This document shows, in pieces, positions 1-10,504 of a stretch of DNA of 64,000 nt. The translations under genes and the position numbers were made by a program. The notes beneath the pieces were generated by a model. It had not been told where the DNA came from. It saw only the letters and a list, made by a program, of their open reading frames with translations, and did no database searches. Source of the DNA: Isoetes taiwanensis. Lineage: Eukaryota > Streptophyta > Lycopodiopsida > Isoetales > Isoetaceae. The stretch is from positions 6,574,413 to 6,638,412 of the forward strand of contig JAJEKV010000003.1 of NCBI GenBank assembly GCA_021234155.1. The letters run 5' to 3'. Position 1 is the stretch's first letter. Every line of letters begins with the position of its first letter.

Positions 1-1713
1 GCAAGAACCGTAATTTTTTTGTTCGACATTTTTTTGCAACGTGGCCCGGCGTGGCGATGGCCAAGATCTTGGTCAGGAGATAACCCCCGACCAAAAGCAG
101 GTTGCTTGCCAGTTTCGGAGAAAAAGAATGTCAAAATCTTGAGAAAAGCACAAAACTCTATTCATATGCATCATTCTACATCTCTGGAAGGGCAATGATT
201 TTCAATTAAGAAGCTAGCGCAAGCGAGCGAAATTGATGCTATGGTGGCGGCGTTACGCAGAAAGCACGTGAAGTCGGGCACATACAAGCGAGGCAAATGC
301 TATCCACGTCTTACAGAAAAGTCACTAATTCCAAAAAATCTTTTTTGCTAGTAATCATATATATCGGAAGAATTATACTATTCTAACATTTTCCATTCTC
401 ATTTCTCTATTCACCATATTGTTCACCATATATTTACAACCATGTTATAAACAATTTTGGAAATATTTCCTTTCAATGCAAAATGTGATGGCCGTTTCAT
501 GTCTATAATGACACTTTCCTTAAGCCTCAAATAAGAGAGAGAAAATATGCCCCATTATTTTCTGCTCTCAAATTCTAGTGATTTTTAAGAATCTCCATGT
601 AGAAAGTTATAATCACTTTACTATGAACAGAGCAGTATCCAAGTGCAGTACTCAAGTCACTCCAGCAAACATCTTCATGTTAGTGCAATGAAATCCAGGA
701 ATAGAATGTTTGAACAAACACATGGACAACATGATTATCTATGCAGCCAACTAAGACTCACGTGGGAGAGCTAATTGCAAATATATATTGATGCTCAAAA
801 GTCACATCCTGCAAAATGCAAAAAGTAACAAGAGTCATGCAAATGAGCTCAATGAAGTGCCCAACATAATATCATTGACATAAAGAAAGAGGCAAACAAA
901 GTAGATAACATGAACTTAGACTAAGACAGCCTAGTAACTCTGGGAGCATAGATATTTGTCCAAGGTCTTACATTAAGTATGCAAACTGGCTGCCATTGGC
1001 ACTGTCTATTCCTGGATTTCATTGCACTAACATGAAGATGTTTGCTGGAGTGACTTGAGTACTGCACTTGGATACTGCTCTGTTCATAGTAAAGTGATTA
1101 TAACTTTCTACATGGAGATTCTTAAAAAATCACCAGAATTTAAGAGCAGAAAATAATGGGGCATATTTTCTCTCTCTTATTTGAGGCTTAAGGAAAGTGT
1201 CATTCTAGACATGAAACGGCCATCACATTTTGCATTGAAAGGAAATATTTCCAAAATTGTTTATAACATGGTTGTAAATATGGTGAACAATATGGTGAAT
1301 AGAGAAATGAGAATGGAAAATGTTAGAATAGTATAATTCTTCCGATATATATGATTACTAGCAAAAAAGATTTTTTGGAATTAGTGACTTTTCGGTAAGA
1401 CGTGGATAGCATTTGCCTCGTTTGTATATGCCAGCTTCACGTGCTTTCTTGCAGAACGCCGCCACCATAGCATCAATTTACATTACGTTTGCGATTAGCT
1501 TCTTAATTGAAAATCATTGCCCTTCCAGAGATGTAGAATGATGCATATGAATAGTGTTTTGTGCTTTTCTCAAGATTTTGACATTCTTTTTCTCCGAAAC
1601 TGGCAAGCAACCTGCTTTTGGTCGGGGGTTATCTCCTGACCAAGATCTTGGCCATTGCCACGTCGAAGCCACGTTGCAAAAAAATGTCGAACAAAAAAAA
1701 TTACGGTTCTTGC
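1..1713. repeat. Large inverted repeat, about 0.7-kb arms
   Basis: Bases 1-703 are the reverse complement of 1,007-1,713, with a spacer of about 300 bases. Anchors are AAATCCAGGAATA at 691-703 against TATTCCTGGATTT at 1,007-1,019, and GCAAGAACCGTAAT at 1-14 against ATTACGGTTCTTGC at 1,700-1,713. The left arm is cut by the window edge and may be longer. The same sequence occurs as a single arm in R2 (about 17,020-18,000) and R3 (about 42,520-43,450). The spacer plus left arm is an inverted copy of the 17.0-18.0 kb sequence, so the repeat arose by an inverted duplication specific to R1. A transcript through it would fold into a long hairpin. Confidence 0.93.
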
Positions 1714-1970
1714 TGCTTCAACGGTTGCTCGGTTTAGAACGATTCATTAGTAGATTCGCGCAGAATGGAGCCAGATTTGTGAAAAACACTCGCAACGATG
1801 CATGGACAATAAAAATCTGAACTATCAGAACCTAAAAATTGAGCTAATGCAGGCCAAAATCGGTAGAAAGCTAATCCCTAGTGATTTTCAGGAATTTGGG
1901 CAATTCTAGAACAAAGTTGGAGCTACGGCTAGTGGAATTGTCGATTTAGTGTTCTTCGATTTTAGGGTTC

Positions 1971-3208
1971 ACCACACATCTGTTGGGCAAAACTTTTGCC
2001 TTACATGCACACTTTGTAGGCAGGATTTAATCCCGCCTTAGGAAGTCTAGGTCCTAGGGGCATGGCTTTTTTAGCCTCACCATCCTAGTGCCATCATCCT
2101 AGTGCCACCTACCATAGTCCCATTGATTTTTCATTACTTCGTTTAAGGTCCATACTAGACTAATGTTGTACAGACTAGCTAGTTTATCCCATAGCCTTGC
2201 GGCAGCCAAAGTGGAGGCTACCAGTCATAGTAACCAACTTCCAATTATAAATGACACTGACAAGGTTTGAACCCATGACCAAATGTACATTTATTTTGAC
2301 ATTATTAGGCCTATACCAACTCACCACACATCCGTTCGGCAAACTTTTGCCTTACATGCACACTTTGTAGGCAGGATTTAATCCCGCCTTAGGAAGTCTA
2401 GGTCCTAGGGGCAACTCTAGGGCATGGCTTTTTTGCTTACTGGTTTTGGATTTAGTGTTATTCTTCATAGACATGAAGTTGATCAATTTCTTTCTGGCAT
2501 AATTTTATTTTTGGATTGACCAATTCAACCAACAAATTTAAACTAATCATCTGCCAGGTTTGTCATAAATTTTGGTACGTAGTTCATTCATCCCTAGGTA
2601 TAAAGATGTCCCAGTTAAGTAAGTGCTTCACTGTTATTCTCCTTCTCCTTCTCCTCTTAGAAGCATGTCTAATCCCTGAGTTTTTTTGGTCTCCCCGTGA
2701 GTATGTCCTATGATCCTGTTGCATACAGATCACTTCTAACTTCTTAAATATAATAATTACGAATTGCATAAGGTGTCTTAAGTGTGTTGGGCATGTTGGT
2801 AACATTCAGGGTTGCTTGCCTAGTGCCACCTACCATAGTCCCATTGATTTTTTATTATTTTATTTAAGGTCCATACTAGACTAATCTTGTACAGACTAGC
2901 TAGTTTATCCCACAGTAGTGGAGGACGCATATAGGCTTTTAAGTTCTACCACGTCAGGGATACCCCTAGTAACCAACTTCCAAATATAAATGAAACTGGC
3001 AAAATTTGAACCCATGACCAAATGTACATTTATTTTGGCATTACTAGGCCTATACCAACTCACCACACATCCGTTGGATAAAACTTTTGCCTTACATGCA
3101 CACTTTGTAGGCAGGATTTAATCCCGCCTTAGGAAGTCTAGGTCCTAGGGGCAACTCTAGGGGCATGGCTTTTTAGCCTCACCATCCTAGTGCCACCTAC
3201 CATAGTCC
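1971..3208 (-). repeat. Tandem SINE-like units (R1), interrupted
   Basis: Units of roughly 340-390 bases begin at CCACACATCCGTTGG and contain GTAGGCAGGATTTAATCC, CATGGCTTTTTAGCCTCACC and a segment ending GTTTGAACCCATGACC. On the minus strand each unit reads GGTGAGTTGGTATAGG, then, about 40 bases on, GGGTTCAAACC. This resembles RNA polymerase III A and B boxes of a tRNA-derived SINE. The B-box match is good and the A-box match imperfect, so SINE identity is an inference. Two units and a partial one are present. The second is split by the 370-base insertion at 2,448-2,815. Confidence 0.55.
2448..2815 (+). repeat. 370-base insertion shared with S and R2
   Basis: This stretch, from the GGTTTTGGATTTAGTG region to GGTTGCTTGC, is a copy of about 16,000-16,375 in S1, 18,708-19,085 in R2 and 41,480-41,862 in S2. 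In R1 and R2 it sits inside the SINE-like array. In S it sits in front of the exon-like segment that reads CLKCVGHVGNI. R3 has an uninterrupted array at the equivalent position. It contains CTTCTCCTTCTCCTCTTAG, which resembles a polypyrimidine tract and intron acceptor, and GTGAGTATG, which resembles a donor. It was therefore probably genic before it was moved. Confidence 0.75.
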
Positions 3209-3218
3209 TAAGGCACAA

Positions 3219-3900
3219 AACATGAGGATTACGGTTGAACCTGCGATCAGAAATGCAGAAGCTTTGTCTAGATCTAGCATAGGTTTTTATCCACTTAGAA
3301 AAACTGTGGACTTCATTTTCTCAACAGAAGAATATCTATCTTCAAAACTCTATCTTCAAAATATCTATCTACCGAGGCATCTTACCATACCGCTGTGCCA
3401 TAGACTGCCAAAACTACTCGAGTCTTGATCTCTAGAGTGGGCGTGAGAATTTTGTTTTTTGTTGAAGCAGAAGATTTTCTTTGCTTGCATTACAAAGTGA
3501 AGATCTATTCCATCCAATAAATCATTGTTTGAGTCAAATGGTTATTTGCAGGACATTGCAGAAAGGCTAAGAGATAGGGGATGGAAAGAAGAAATTATTG
3601 AAACGATGGAGATAGACAAACTTAATCTGTCACAACAATTTCAACGGGATCTTTGATAAAGGATCTATCTTGGATGGCTTGGCTTTTGAGGTAGAAAATT
3701 TGTGGATTTCTTTGCGAGAATACATCGTCGAGTTTCTTTGGGAGCTTGGGGACATAGCCGAAGTCGAAGACCTATTCCATCCAATAAATTGTTGTTTGAG
3801 TCACAACAATTTCAACAAGATCTTTGATAGAGGATCTTTCTTGGATGGCTTGGCTTCTGTCCTTCCTATATATACGATTATTAACAATTTTTTTTTTTTT
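3219..3900 (+). pseudogene. Unidentified host-gene exon fragment (R1)
   Basis: Begins at an ATG reading MRITVEPAIRNAEALS. It continues after an acceptor-like TTATTTGCAG with DIAERLRDRGWKEEI and, in the R3 copy, DADKGSILDGLAFEVENLW. In R1 the frame breaks where R3 has GATGCTGATAAAGG and R1 has GATCTTTGATAAAGG. A second partial copy of the exon follows (SNKLLFES against SNKSLFES, then DADRGSFLDGLA), so the exon is internally tandem-duplicated with a spacing of about 270 bases. I do not recognise the parent protein. It looks like an exon carried by a mobile element. Confidence 0.45.
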
Positions 3901-4173
3901 TTGAATTAGTGACATTTTGGAATGGCTTTTCCTCCTTTGTATTTTTGAGAAGACATGGAGAGCATTTGCCCGTTTGTATGTGGCGGCTTCACATGCTTGC
4001 TTGCATAATTTGCCACCATAGCATCAATTTACTGTTTCCGTTTGCAGCTAGCTTCTTAATTGAACCGTTGGCTCCTAGGTGTCATCGCCCTTCCAGAGAT
4101 GTAGGCTGATGCATATGAATAGAGTTTTGCCATAGACTGCCAAAACTGCTCGAGTCTTGATCTCTGGAGCGGC

Positions 4174-4311
4174 TAAAATGCGTGGCCTCAGTTGTATGTC
4201 CTTGGCCATATATTTGGCACGTAAGGCCTCGGCTGGCCTTCGGCCCTGGCGGGCCTTGCCCTTACGTGCCAAATTTCTAGCCTCGGACGTACAACCTCGA
4301 TACCGCATTTT
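4174..4311. repeat. Foldback hairpin (R1)
   Basis: An imperfect palindrome with arms of about 60 bases. It nests AAAATGCG with CGCATTTT, GTTGTATGTCC with GGACGTACAAC, and a perfect TTTGGCACGTAAGG with CCTTACGTGCCAAA around a GC-rich loop. A second small inverted repeat (GGTTATCAG with CCGATAACC) follows. Equivalent hairpins lie at 20,466-20,600 and 47,411-47,547. It could be a short foldback MITE or a structured RNA element. No protein reading was found. Confidence 0.7.
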
Positions 4312-5034
4312 TGGTTATCAGCCTCGGCCAGACCGATAACCTTACCTGTCCAACATCTAATTTTTGAATCACAAAACCTTAACTTTACATTTTAGCCTTT
4401 TCCATGCATATATTGGAGCTTAAATAAAGCTGTCAAAGGACTATACAGTAATCCTCGCTCATAGTCCAATGATGTTTTACCACGGTTTGCATGTAATGTG
4501 TTGCTGATGCCATAGTCAAAATTGGTCTTGCATTTGATGGACACTAATACATAAACATCGGTAACTATCTTTCAATGTTAAGGGCTTTGGCAATTGGACC
4601 CTTTATATGGAATTGGGGCAGATGATTGTTGGTCAGAACTAGATCATGATTGCAATGTAAGAATATTTAACACCTTTACTATCACAATTTTCTTTGCTAT
4701 TGGAATGTAAGGATCGATGCTCGTCCCTCTCCAAATCGCTTGACTTTCGGTCGGGGGGTGCATGGGGCTCCAGCTCCGCCCGCGCTAAATTCTTGTATCC
4801 TATATAATTAGAAAATTACCCAAAATTGTCTATGACATCGTTGTAAATATGGTGAACAGAGAAATGAGAAAATGGAAAATGTTAGAATAGTATAATCCTC
4901 CTCCTATATAATACTCCTCCTATATAATAAGAAAAATAGTGTCTGTAAGTCACGCCCCATCGATAGCCAAGGTGATGCCACATGGCACATCTCAGACCCT
5001 CGGATGGTAAACACGTGTAAGCTTCAAAAAGTTT
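4312..5034. other. Intergenic part of block R
   Basis: AT-rich sequence conserved in the three R copies, with no coding frame that I can support. It contains a duplicated CCTCCTATATAATA motif (about 4,895-4,930) and CACGTG-containing sequence just before the heat-shock promoter, which may be part of its upstream region. Confidence 0.5.
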
Positions 5035-5040
5035 AGGAAG

Positions 5041-5163
5041 CATCGAGAAACTTCCTTTCATTCTAGAACCTAATTTGGAGTTTCTAGAGGGCCTCTCTGC
5101 ATTCTAAAAGTGTCTAGAAGCTTCTCTTGCAAGTTTGAAAGGCTCTTTGGTTTCGTATAAAAA
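5041..5163 (+). promoter_or_regulatory. Heat-shock-type promoter (R1)
   Basis: HSE units of the form nGAAn/nTTCn lie just upstream of a strong TATA box. TTCtaGAA is at 5,061-5,068, GAAgcTTC at 5,117-5,124 and TATAAAAAG at 5,156-5,164. The TATA box is followed by a GC-richer leader (GGGGCAGGGCGAGC). Heat-shock factors are known to bind alternating GAA/TTC units spaced by two bases, and their closeness to the TATA box is typical of heat-shock genes. The module is conserved in R2 and R3. That it is heat-inducible is inferred. Confidence 0.65.
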
Positions 5164-5164
5164 G

Positions 5165-5533
5165 GGGCAGGGCGAGCTTGCAAGGTTGCGGAGGAGTGGA
5201 ACCAAGATAGTGGTTTCAAGAGGTTGGAGTAGAACTGGTTTACTTGAGAGCAAAGCAGCAGTCAATCCGAAACGGTTTAATGCAAGCTTATTTAGGGTTA
5301 TGCTGCTACAGAGACATGCGATCCGACACTAGCCTACCATCTTTCTCTGCAAGCAAGCCGGATTTCTTCATCCACAACCAATCCATAGCGGGGTTATCAT
5401 CTGCTTTTTAGATGCAAGAACAACTACCAAGCTGTTGATGTTAGATGCGGGCGCTTACTTCATCATTCGGTTTTGCAAGAACAAGGAGAAGAATATGTCG
5501 CACTTGGAAAGGGAAAAAGGGACTCGAGTGCGG
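5165..5533 (+). other. Leader/first-exon candidate downstream of HSE promoter (R1)
   Basis: The sequence after the TATA box is GC-richer than its surroundings and ends at CGG|GTGAGT (donor GT at 5,535), as a first exon would. Frames include MRSDTSLPSFSASKPS, clearest in R3 from about 48,571. No known domain is visible and the frame is short, so this may be an untranslated leader. Equivalent positions are about 21,482-21,855 (R2) and 48,421-48,790 (R3). Confidence 0.4.
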
Positions 5534-5539
5534 GTGAGT

Positions 5540-6400
5540 TATTTATGCTTGTTTTTTGTTTGTTTCTAGCTTTGAATAGAGATTGTAAGCTTTCGACCAA
5601 ATGCAAAATTCAAAATCACGGGGATGTTATTGTTTGGCTTCATTATCTCAAAGTACATTTAAATAGATGGATGTAAATGTAATATTCAAGTACATGTAAA
5701 CATAATGGGATTTAAGTCTAAAAAGTACGTGTAACATGACATGACAAAAAATTGGCTGCCGCCAAAAAATCTTTGAGATGCAATACATTTCATGAAAACC
5801 ATGTGGATTCATTAATAGGTCCTTTGAAAAATTACCTTTGAAATATCTGAGAAGAAAGTCCTGAAATAATTTTAGAAGAAAACATAATCTCAAAATAGAA
5901 TTGATCCAAATACAAGAGCAAACATGTGAGATATCAAGGTATTATATTACTTGTGTTCTCCTCTTCATGAAATCTCTAACTTTTGGTGGAATTTTGATAT
6001 TATCAAGCCAAAATCCATAAACCCGATGTTTGATTGAATTATCAATTCTATTTGATCTTGGCCTCCTTCCTGCCAAAGCCCACAGTTTGCTTTGCTTAAT
6101 GACATTATTTTCATTTTTGCTGCAACTTTGGATAAATTTCTTGGTTGTATCTTTAGCAATTTTGAAGTAATATCCTTGTTTATATCTCTCTTTTTTTCAA
6201 ACAATAATTGATAATAGTGAATGTTTTGCAGCCAACTTGTCTTTGGTATTTGCAGGCATTACGTTTTGAAGCCCATCTTTCAAATTTCCAATCATTGATT
6301 TCATAACAATAACTTCAAAAGAAAATTTTCAATCACGAGTTCGGAACAAAAAAAAAAAAGAGCAAAAGCCTATGATCTTGCAACAAATGAGCACCAAAAA
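5540..6400. other. Intron-like AT-rich stretch of block R
   Basis: Between the leader candidate and the next exon fragment. It is AT-rich, with long T and A runs and no supportable frame. R3 matches it only as far as about 5,800, where R3 is cut by a TIR-element terminus. Confidence 0.4.
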
Positions 6401-6489
6401 CTACTCTTTCTGGATGTGCCTTTATGTGCAGATTGAAATTGATTTTTTTTCTTGTAAATTCAATTGGTATGTGTTTCTTGTGCTATTTG

Positions 6490-6715
6490 TTTGGTGTTCA
6501 TTCTGGAAGGATGGGAGGGGAGTTCGAAAAGAGAGGGATGGATCCATTTAAACTGAGTTTGATCCAATTTGCCAAGAATTCTGGGGAGCTGTCAGGGGAT
6601 GCTCTTGCAATCATTGCGGATCTGCTACAAAACAACAAAGCAGAGTATCTTGTTGTACACCTAGATCGTACCCAAGAAATGCACAAGTTCATCCTTCAAC
6701 TCAGTAATATGTGTG
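6490..6715 (+). pseudogene. Unidentified host-gene exon fragment (R1)
   Basis: A clean frame reads GRMGGEFEKRGMDPFKLSLI, followed by FAKNSGELSGDALAIIADLL and ending near HKFILQLS. It is preceded by a T-rich intron-like tract. The composition is that of a soluble, helix-rich eukaryotic protein. I do not recognise the family. R2 has a copy (about 22,825-23,040) broken at three CAG/CTG-rich places. R3 lacks it. Because it lies downstream of the HSE promoter and a donor site on the same strand, it could have been part of one transcript. Confidence 0.45.
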
Positions 6716-7189
6716 TACACCCTTTCATGTTCTTATCCCCATATCCCCTGGCTCTGGAAGAGGATTAGTCATTGCCCAAAATCTTCGTGTTGGATATAGT
6801 TTAGTTGTCCCTTTGGTGATCTACAAAGGTTTAGAGTATAGCGCATCAGTATGATATTGTATCCATTTTCTATGGTGGTCTACAGTTGCAAAAGTCATGC
6901 ATGCACTATGAAAATGAGATCGGACTAAAATGAGAACAAGAGATCATAAACTGATGGCCACATGGAAGAACGTGGATGGTTGATCAGCAAACCAATAAAG
7001 ATATAATCAATTGTATATTTAAAAAAAGAAGTAATGATTATTAGAGGCATGACGAGGAAATGTAGCATATGGCCAATCCAGCCTCTCTATCAAACTCAAA
7101 ATATGGTATCACTTTTCAGATACGTCCAAATCATCCAAATTACCCTAGAGACCAACTTCCATGGTCAACTGAGCCAATATCAACTCGAT

Positions 7190-8422
7190 ACGGTCAACTA
7201 GTTGCCCTTTCACTCAATGCTCTCTAGGTCAACTAGAATCGGTAGTGGAAGACTGCTTAGGATGTTATTTGAGTTTGATCTCTTGGGATACCTCTTTGAA
7301 CCCACAATGGTATCTTGTATAAAAGCTCTCGTTCACTTTAGAGGCTCTTCTTCTGAGGCTTCTTGCAGGGCCCGGGTGGTTAGAGGTATGACCCTGTAAT
7401 CAGTCCGGAACTCCTGCATTACTTCGCGAAGAAGGTGTTCGAATGGCGCTTTCCTTATTAGGAGATTAATACACTGTTGAAAGTGCCTAATCTCCTTAAA
7501 CACCCGAGCGTGCCGGGAGTTTGGCCCATGGAGGACCTTCTTCGGAGAGTCGAGTCGAGTTGGTGGAGGCTTGCTTTTCGACCCTGGTCGGCTACCTTGT
7601 CAGATCCATTGGCAAAGATAAATCTTGCATGCTGCCTTCTTCTTCTCGTACTCCATATCTTGCTTCAGCTTTAAGTAGCTTCTCGCTGATGTTGCCCTCC
7701 TTGGACTGCATTGGATATGGTTGCCGAGCGTAGACTCCGTCTGTTCTTTGGCCTCCTCCTCCTCTTCTTCTTTAGCCTCTTGCTCCCTCCTCTTGTTGGT
7801 GTGGTCTTTCCTCCTCGAGCTCATCCTCCTCCAGTTCGTCTGGCTGTTGTTCTCTGATAACCACACTCCCCCTACACCTAGCTTCACGCCTCTTTCTCGC
7901 TTCTCCCTTGCCTACGTCCCTTCCTTCCTTTTCTTTCGCATTGATTGCTCGCTCCCCTTCTTTGTTGTTCCTCTTCTTTGGGGTTGCTTTCGTAGGGGTT
8001 GCTCCTGCTACTTTGCTCACCTACTCTTCACTGGTGTTGTGGTTGCTCATTGTTGTTGAGGTTGCTCTTGCTATTTGCTTTTCACCTGCTCTTCTGGTGT
8101 TGGCTCCCTCTGCCGAGGGTTGTTCTCTTGCTACTTGATCTTCACCTCCAGAAGCAGACGCTACGATCTCAATTTCCCCCGAGCCTTGCGATCATTCACC
8201 TGAAGTGCTAAGTCATTGCTCCTCCACGAGTGGAACAATTTGTCTGAAGAGCTTGAGTGGCTAAGTTCGTCATCTGGCCTAGGTCGCCGGGCCTCAAGAA
8301 TTTGCTTGTCGCCGCCCACCTTGAGTGCTTAACGTTCTGGTGCAAGCTGGAGCTTCCAACCTTCCTAGCTACTTGTTTAATTCTTTGATGGTGGCCTCTT
8401 CGAGCGATCTTGCCTCTGTCCT
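7190..8422 (-). mobile_element. Internal remnant of minus-strand LTR element (R1)
   Basis: Corresponds to the internal region of the better-preserved element in R2 (23,500-25,333). On the minus strand it encodes a highly charged segment: KEEEEEEAKEQTE and DELEEDELEEERPHQQ lie in different frames, with a basic KRREARCRGSVVIREQQ stretch. Such charged runs occur in retroelement Gag-like leaders, but I see no CCHC knuckle, protease or reverse transcriptase, so the Gag assignment is an inference. The join to the LTR at about 8,420 is a deletion that removed the primer site. Confidence 0.4.
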
Positions 8423-9948
8423 CCGTCTATCCCGCACTTTGGGATCACCTAATTGCGGGAAGGGGACACGAAGGTGTCTTGCGCGCCCTTCCCCTATGGG
8501 CTCCTATCACAGCGGAAGCATAAACACCGTCAGAACTAGCAATAACAACACATCATACTACCTCGAAGGGTAGTCCATCCACATATCCATAGCTACAAAA
8601 AAGATAAACATATGCCATAAAATATGAGAGCTCCTACCCATGGCTCCGACTCATGAGGAGGTTGACTGACTGGCTAGGCCTCAAGATAGAGCAGACCGAG
8701 TCATAACAATGGCGGGGCTGGCTATAGACAATGGCTAGGGTTGACCACTCCATCCGCCCCTCCTGTGCATACTTTGCAGATGGGCTAGATCAAGCTCTGG
8801 CATGACTCTAGCCTTCCGGATACGCAATCCCATGGCGTCACCCATCGGGACTACTCAGGTTGCATCTCCCCTGGTCCGTGGGGAGGCGGGAAGGGTTGCA
8901 TCTCCCTTCCCGGGGTCTAGAGGTTCCACGAGTGGCTAGAGAATCGTCGCGACACACGATTCATACCCGACTTAACCCCCCAAAACAAGAGCCAAGCCAA
9001 CGCTTGCAACTCTTGAGAGGCAGGGCGACACCATTGCCCCAGGAGGTGTCGTACCCATGCCCGGCCCACACGAAGTGACCGACCATAAGCCTAGCCCACT
9101 ATGGGATCCCCCGTAGCCCCTGCGTTCGGGGGATCCTCCCTCCGCATTGCCTCTAGCCCCGTTGTGTAGTGCTGAGTCACATCATGGCCTCCATAGCCCG
9201 GTGGGTTCCTATGCACAGGCCGCATAATAATAGGAACTAAGGGGTCTAAACTAGGAGCATGCTACGTAATGGCTACTAGGTCTCTACCCCCCTTCCCAAT
9301 ACAAGAGGAGTAAACATGATCAACCAACATCACATAACATCATATCATGATAATCATCATAAGAACATCTTAACCTAATCATACATATATAACTTACAGT
9401 TAGGGTTCCTTGATTAGGGTTCAAGATGTTCAATAAGGGTTCTAGGATGGCTCTACTCTAGATACGAAATGCTAACCCATCTGGAGTGCTAACTTCCAGA
9501 TGAACTACTAAGAGCACTACTCTATATACCTGCTCCAGAAGCACTCCCTCCCAAGCCTGGCGTCTCCATGGTCTTTGAAGTGTTCGAGGTAGCTCCCACT
9601 CCTGCTGATGCGCTCACGCTCTGGGGGCTGCCATGCTATGCTGTGCCACAGCAAACGGTTCTCGAAACGGAGTTTCGAGCGCGAAGAATGTTCCCGGACT
9701 GTTGGAGCCAGAAAAGAGGCCTAGGGTTAGGGTTTAGGCCTTTATAGGTTAGGGTTCACATGTTATGCCACGTGGCTCCAATAGGGTAAGTCTGTGTCTT
9801 AACCTAAGGTTGGCTAAGTTATATGAATAACTTAGTCATGCCCCCTAGTGCCACAATCTATGGTATACAAGGCTATGAAGATAGACTTGTATAGTGATGG
9901 ACCTGGAAATATACGTATTTATGGCGTATATTTCCCTGGAACGTCACA
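8423..9948 (-). mobile_element. LTR (minus strand), 3' end deleted (R1)
   Basis: Matches the complete LTR at 25,347-26,976. On the minus strand it begins TGTGACGTTCC at 9,948. It contains a TATA box (minus CCTATAAAGG, 9,739-9,748) followed by a telobox-like AAACCCTAACCCTA (9,722-9,736). The LTR's end and the primer-binding site are missing through the deletion at about 8,420. No coding capacity is expected, and the short frames inside are not genes. Confidence 0.7.
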
Positions 9949-9964
9949 TCATCTAACTGTGTAA

Positions 9965-10500
9965 GCACAAAAAAATGCCACAGGAACACGAGCCTGGAGC
10001 ACAGTGTTCTTACTCCAGAATAGGAGACTAACGAGAAGAATCAATTCGAAGATACTGAATCCAAATGCGTTCCATCATTTCTGATTCAAGGGAGGAACAC
10101 TCGTAGGATGTCAATATCTTTTTCTGGGCGCGTGCAGATGAATTAATGCCCTGAAAGATGTGGTGTCTACGATGCTCCCATATCGACCATAAGAGCCAAC
10201 TGGAACCAAGATGGAAGCCCTTTGTTTAGATGGAGGCCATGCGTTGGGATAGGACGCCAAGAGGATGCATCGACAGTCCAATGTACTGTTAAATAAACCT
10301 TATAGCCAGGACCACGCTGGTTGAACCCCACAACAATAAAAGAGACAATGCTGAAGAGTCTCAACGTCTGAAAGACAGAGCGGGTATACTGCAGATATGC
10401 GAGGATCATAGTGATGTCGAAAGGCATTAACCCGCAGGCACCTATGGATAACCTGCCACTACAATACAGAGACTTTAGGGTGGAGCAACCTATCCCAAAG
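9965..10500 (-). mobile_element. LINE remnant with zf-RVT-like region (R1)
   Basis: The minus strand, allowing frame changes, reads VNAFRHHYDP, then ETLQHCLFYC, then LLWSIWEHRRHHIFQGIN and ERIWIQYLRID. This is the usual C-terminal pattern of plant LINE reverse transcriptases: a zinc-binding reverse-transcriptase region (zf-RVT) with ET.H.LF.C, followed by an LW.IW..R segment. Only the 3' end remains. It lies next to the start of the LTR element and is cut at about 10,500 by block S. Confidence 0.65.
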
Positions 10501-10504
10501 CCGT

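Larger units (their letters stand above)
1007..10501 (+). repeat. Block R, copy 1 (R1)
   Basis: First copy of a repeated block that reappears at about 17.3-27.5 kb and 42.8-49.06 kb. The order inside is SINE-like tandem units, exon fragments, foldback hairpin, HSE/TATA promoter, a further exon fragment, minus-strand LTR element and LINE remnant. Compared with R2 it lacks about 690 bases of the LTR element (junction near 8,420) and most of the LINE. The LINE sequence stops at about 10,500, where block S begins. Its sequence is generally cleaner than R2 at CAG/CTG sites. Confidence 0.85.

Noticed and set aside
1554-1820. 88-codon frame on the right arm of the inverted repeat
   Set aside because: It starts and ends differently in the other copies, changes frame between R1, R2 and R3, and has no domain.
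7721-8211. Plus-strand Leu/Ser/Phe-rich open frames that look like membrane proteins
   Set aside because: They are the complement of the Lys/Glu-rich minus-strand stretch of the LTR element. The hydrophobicity comes from reading charged codons on the opposite strand.
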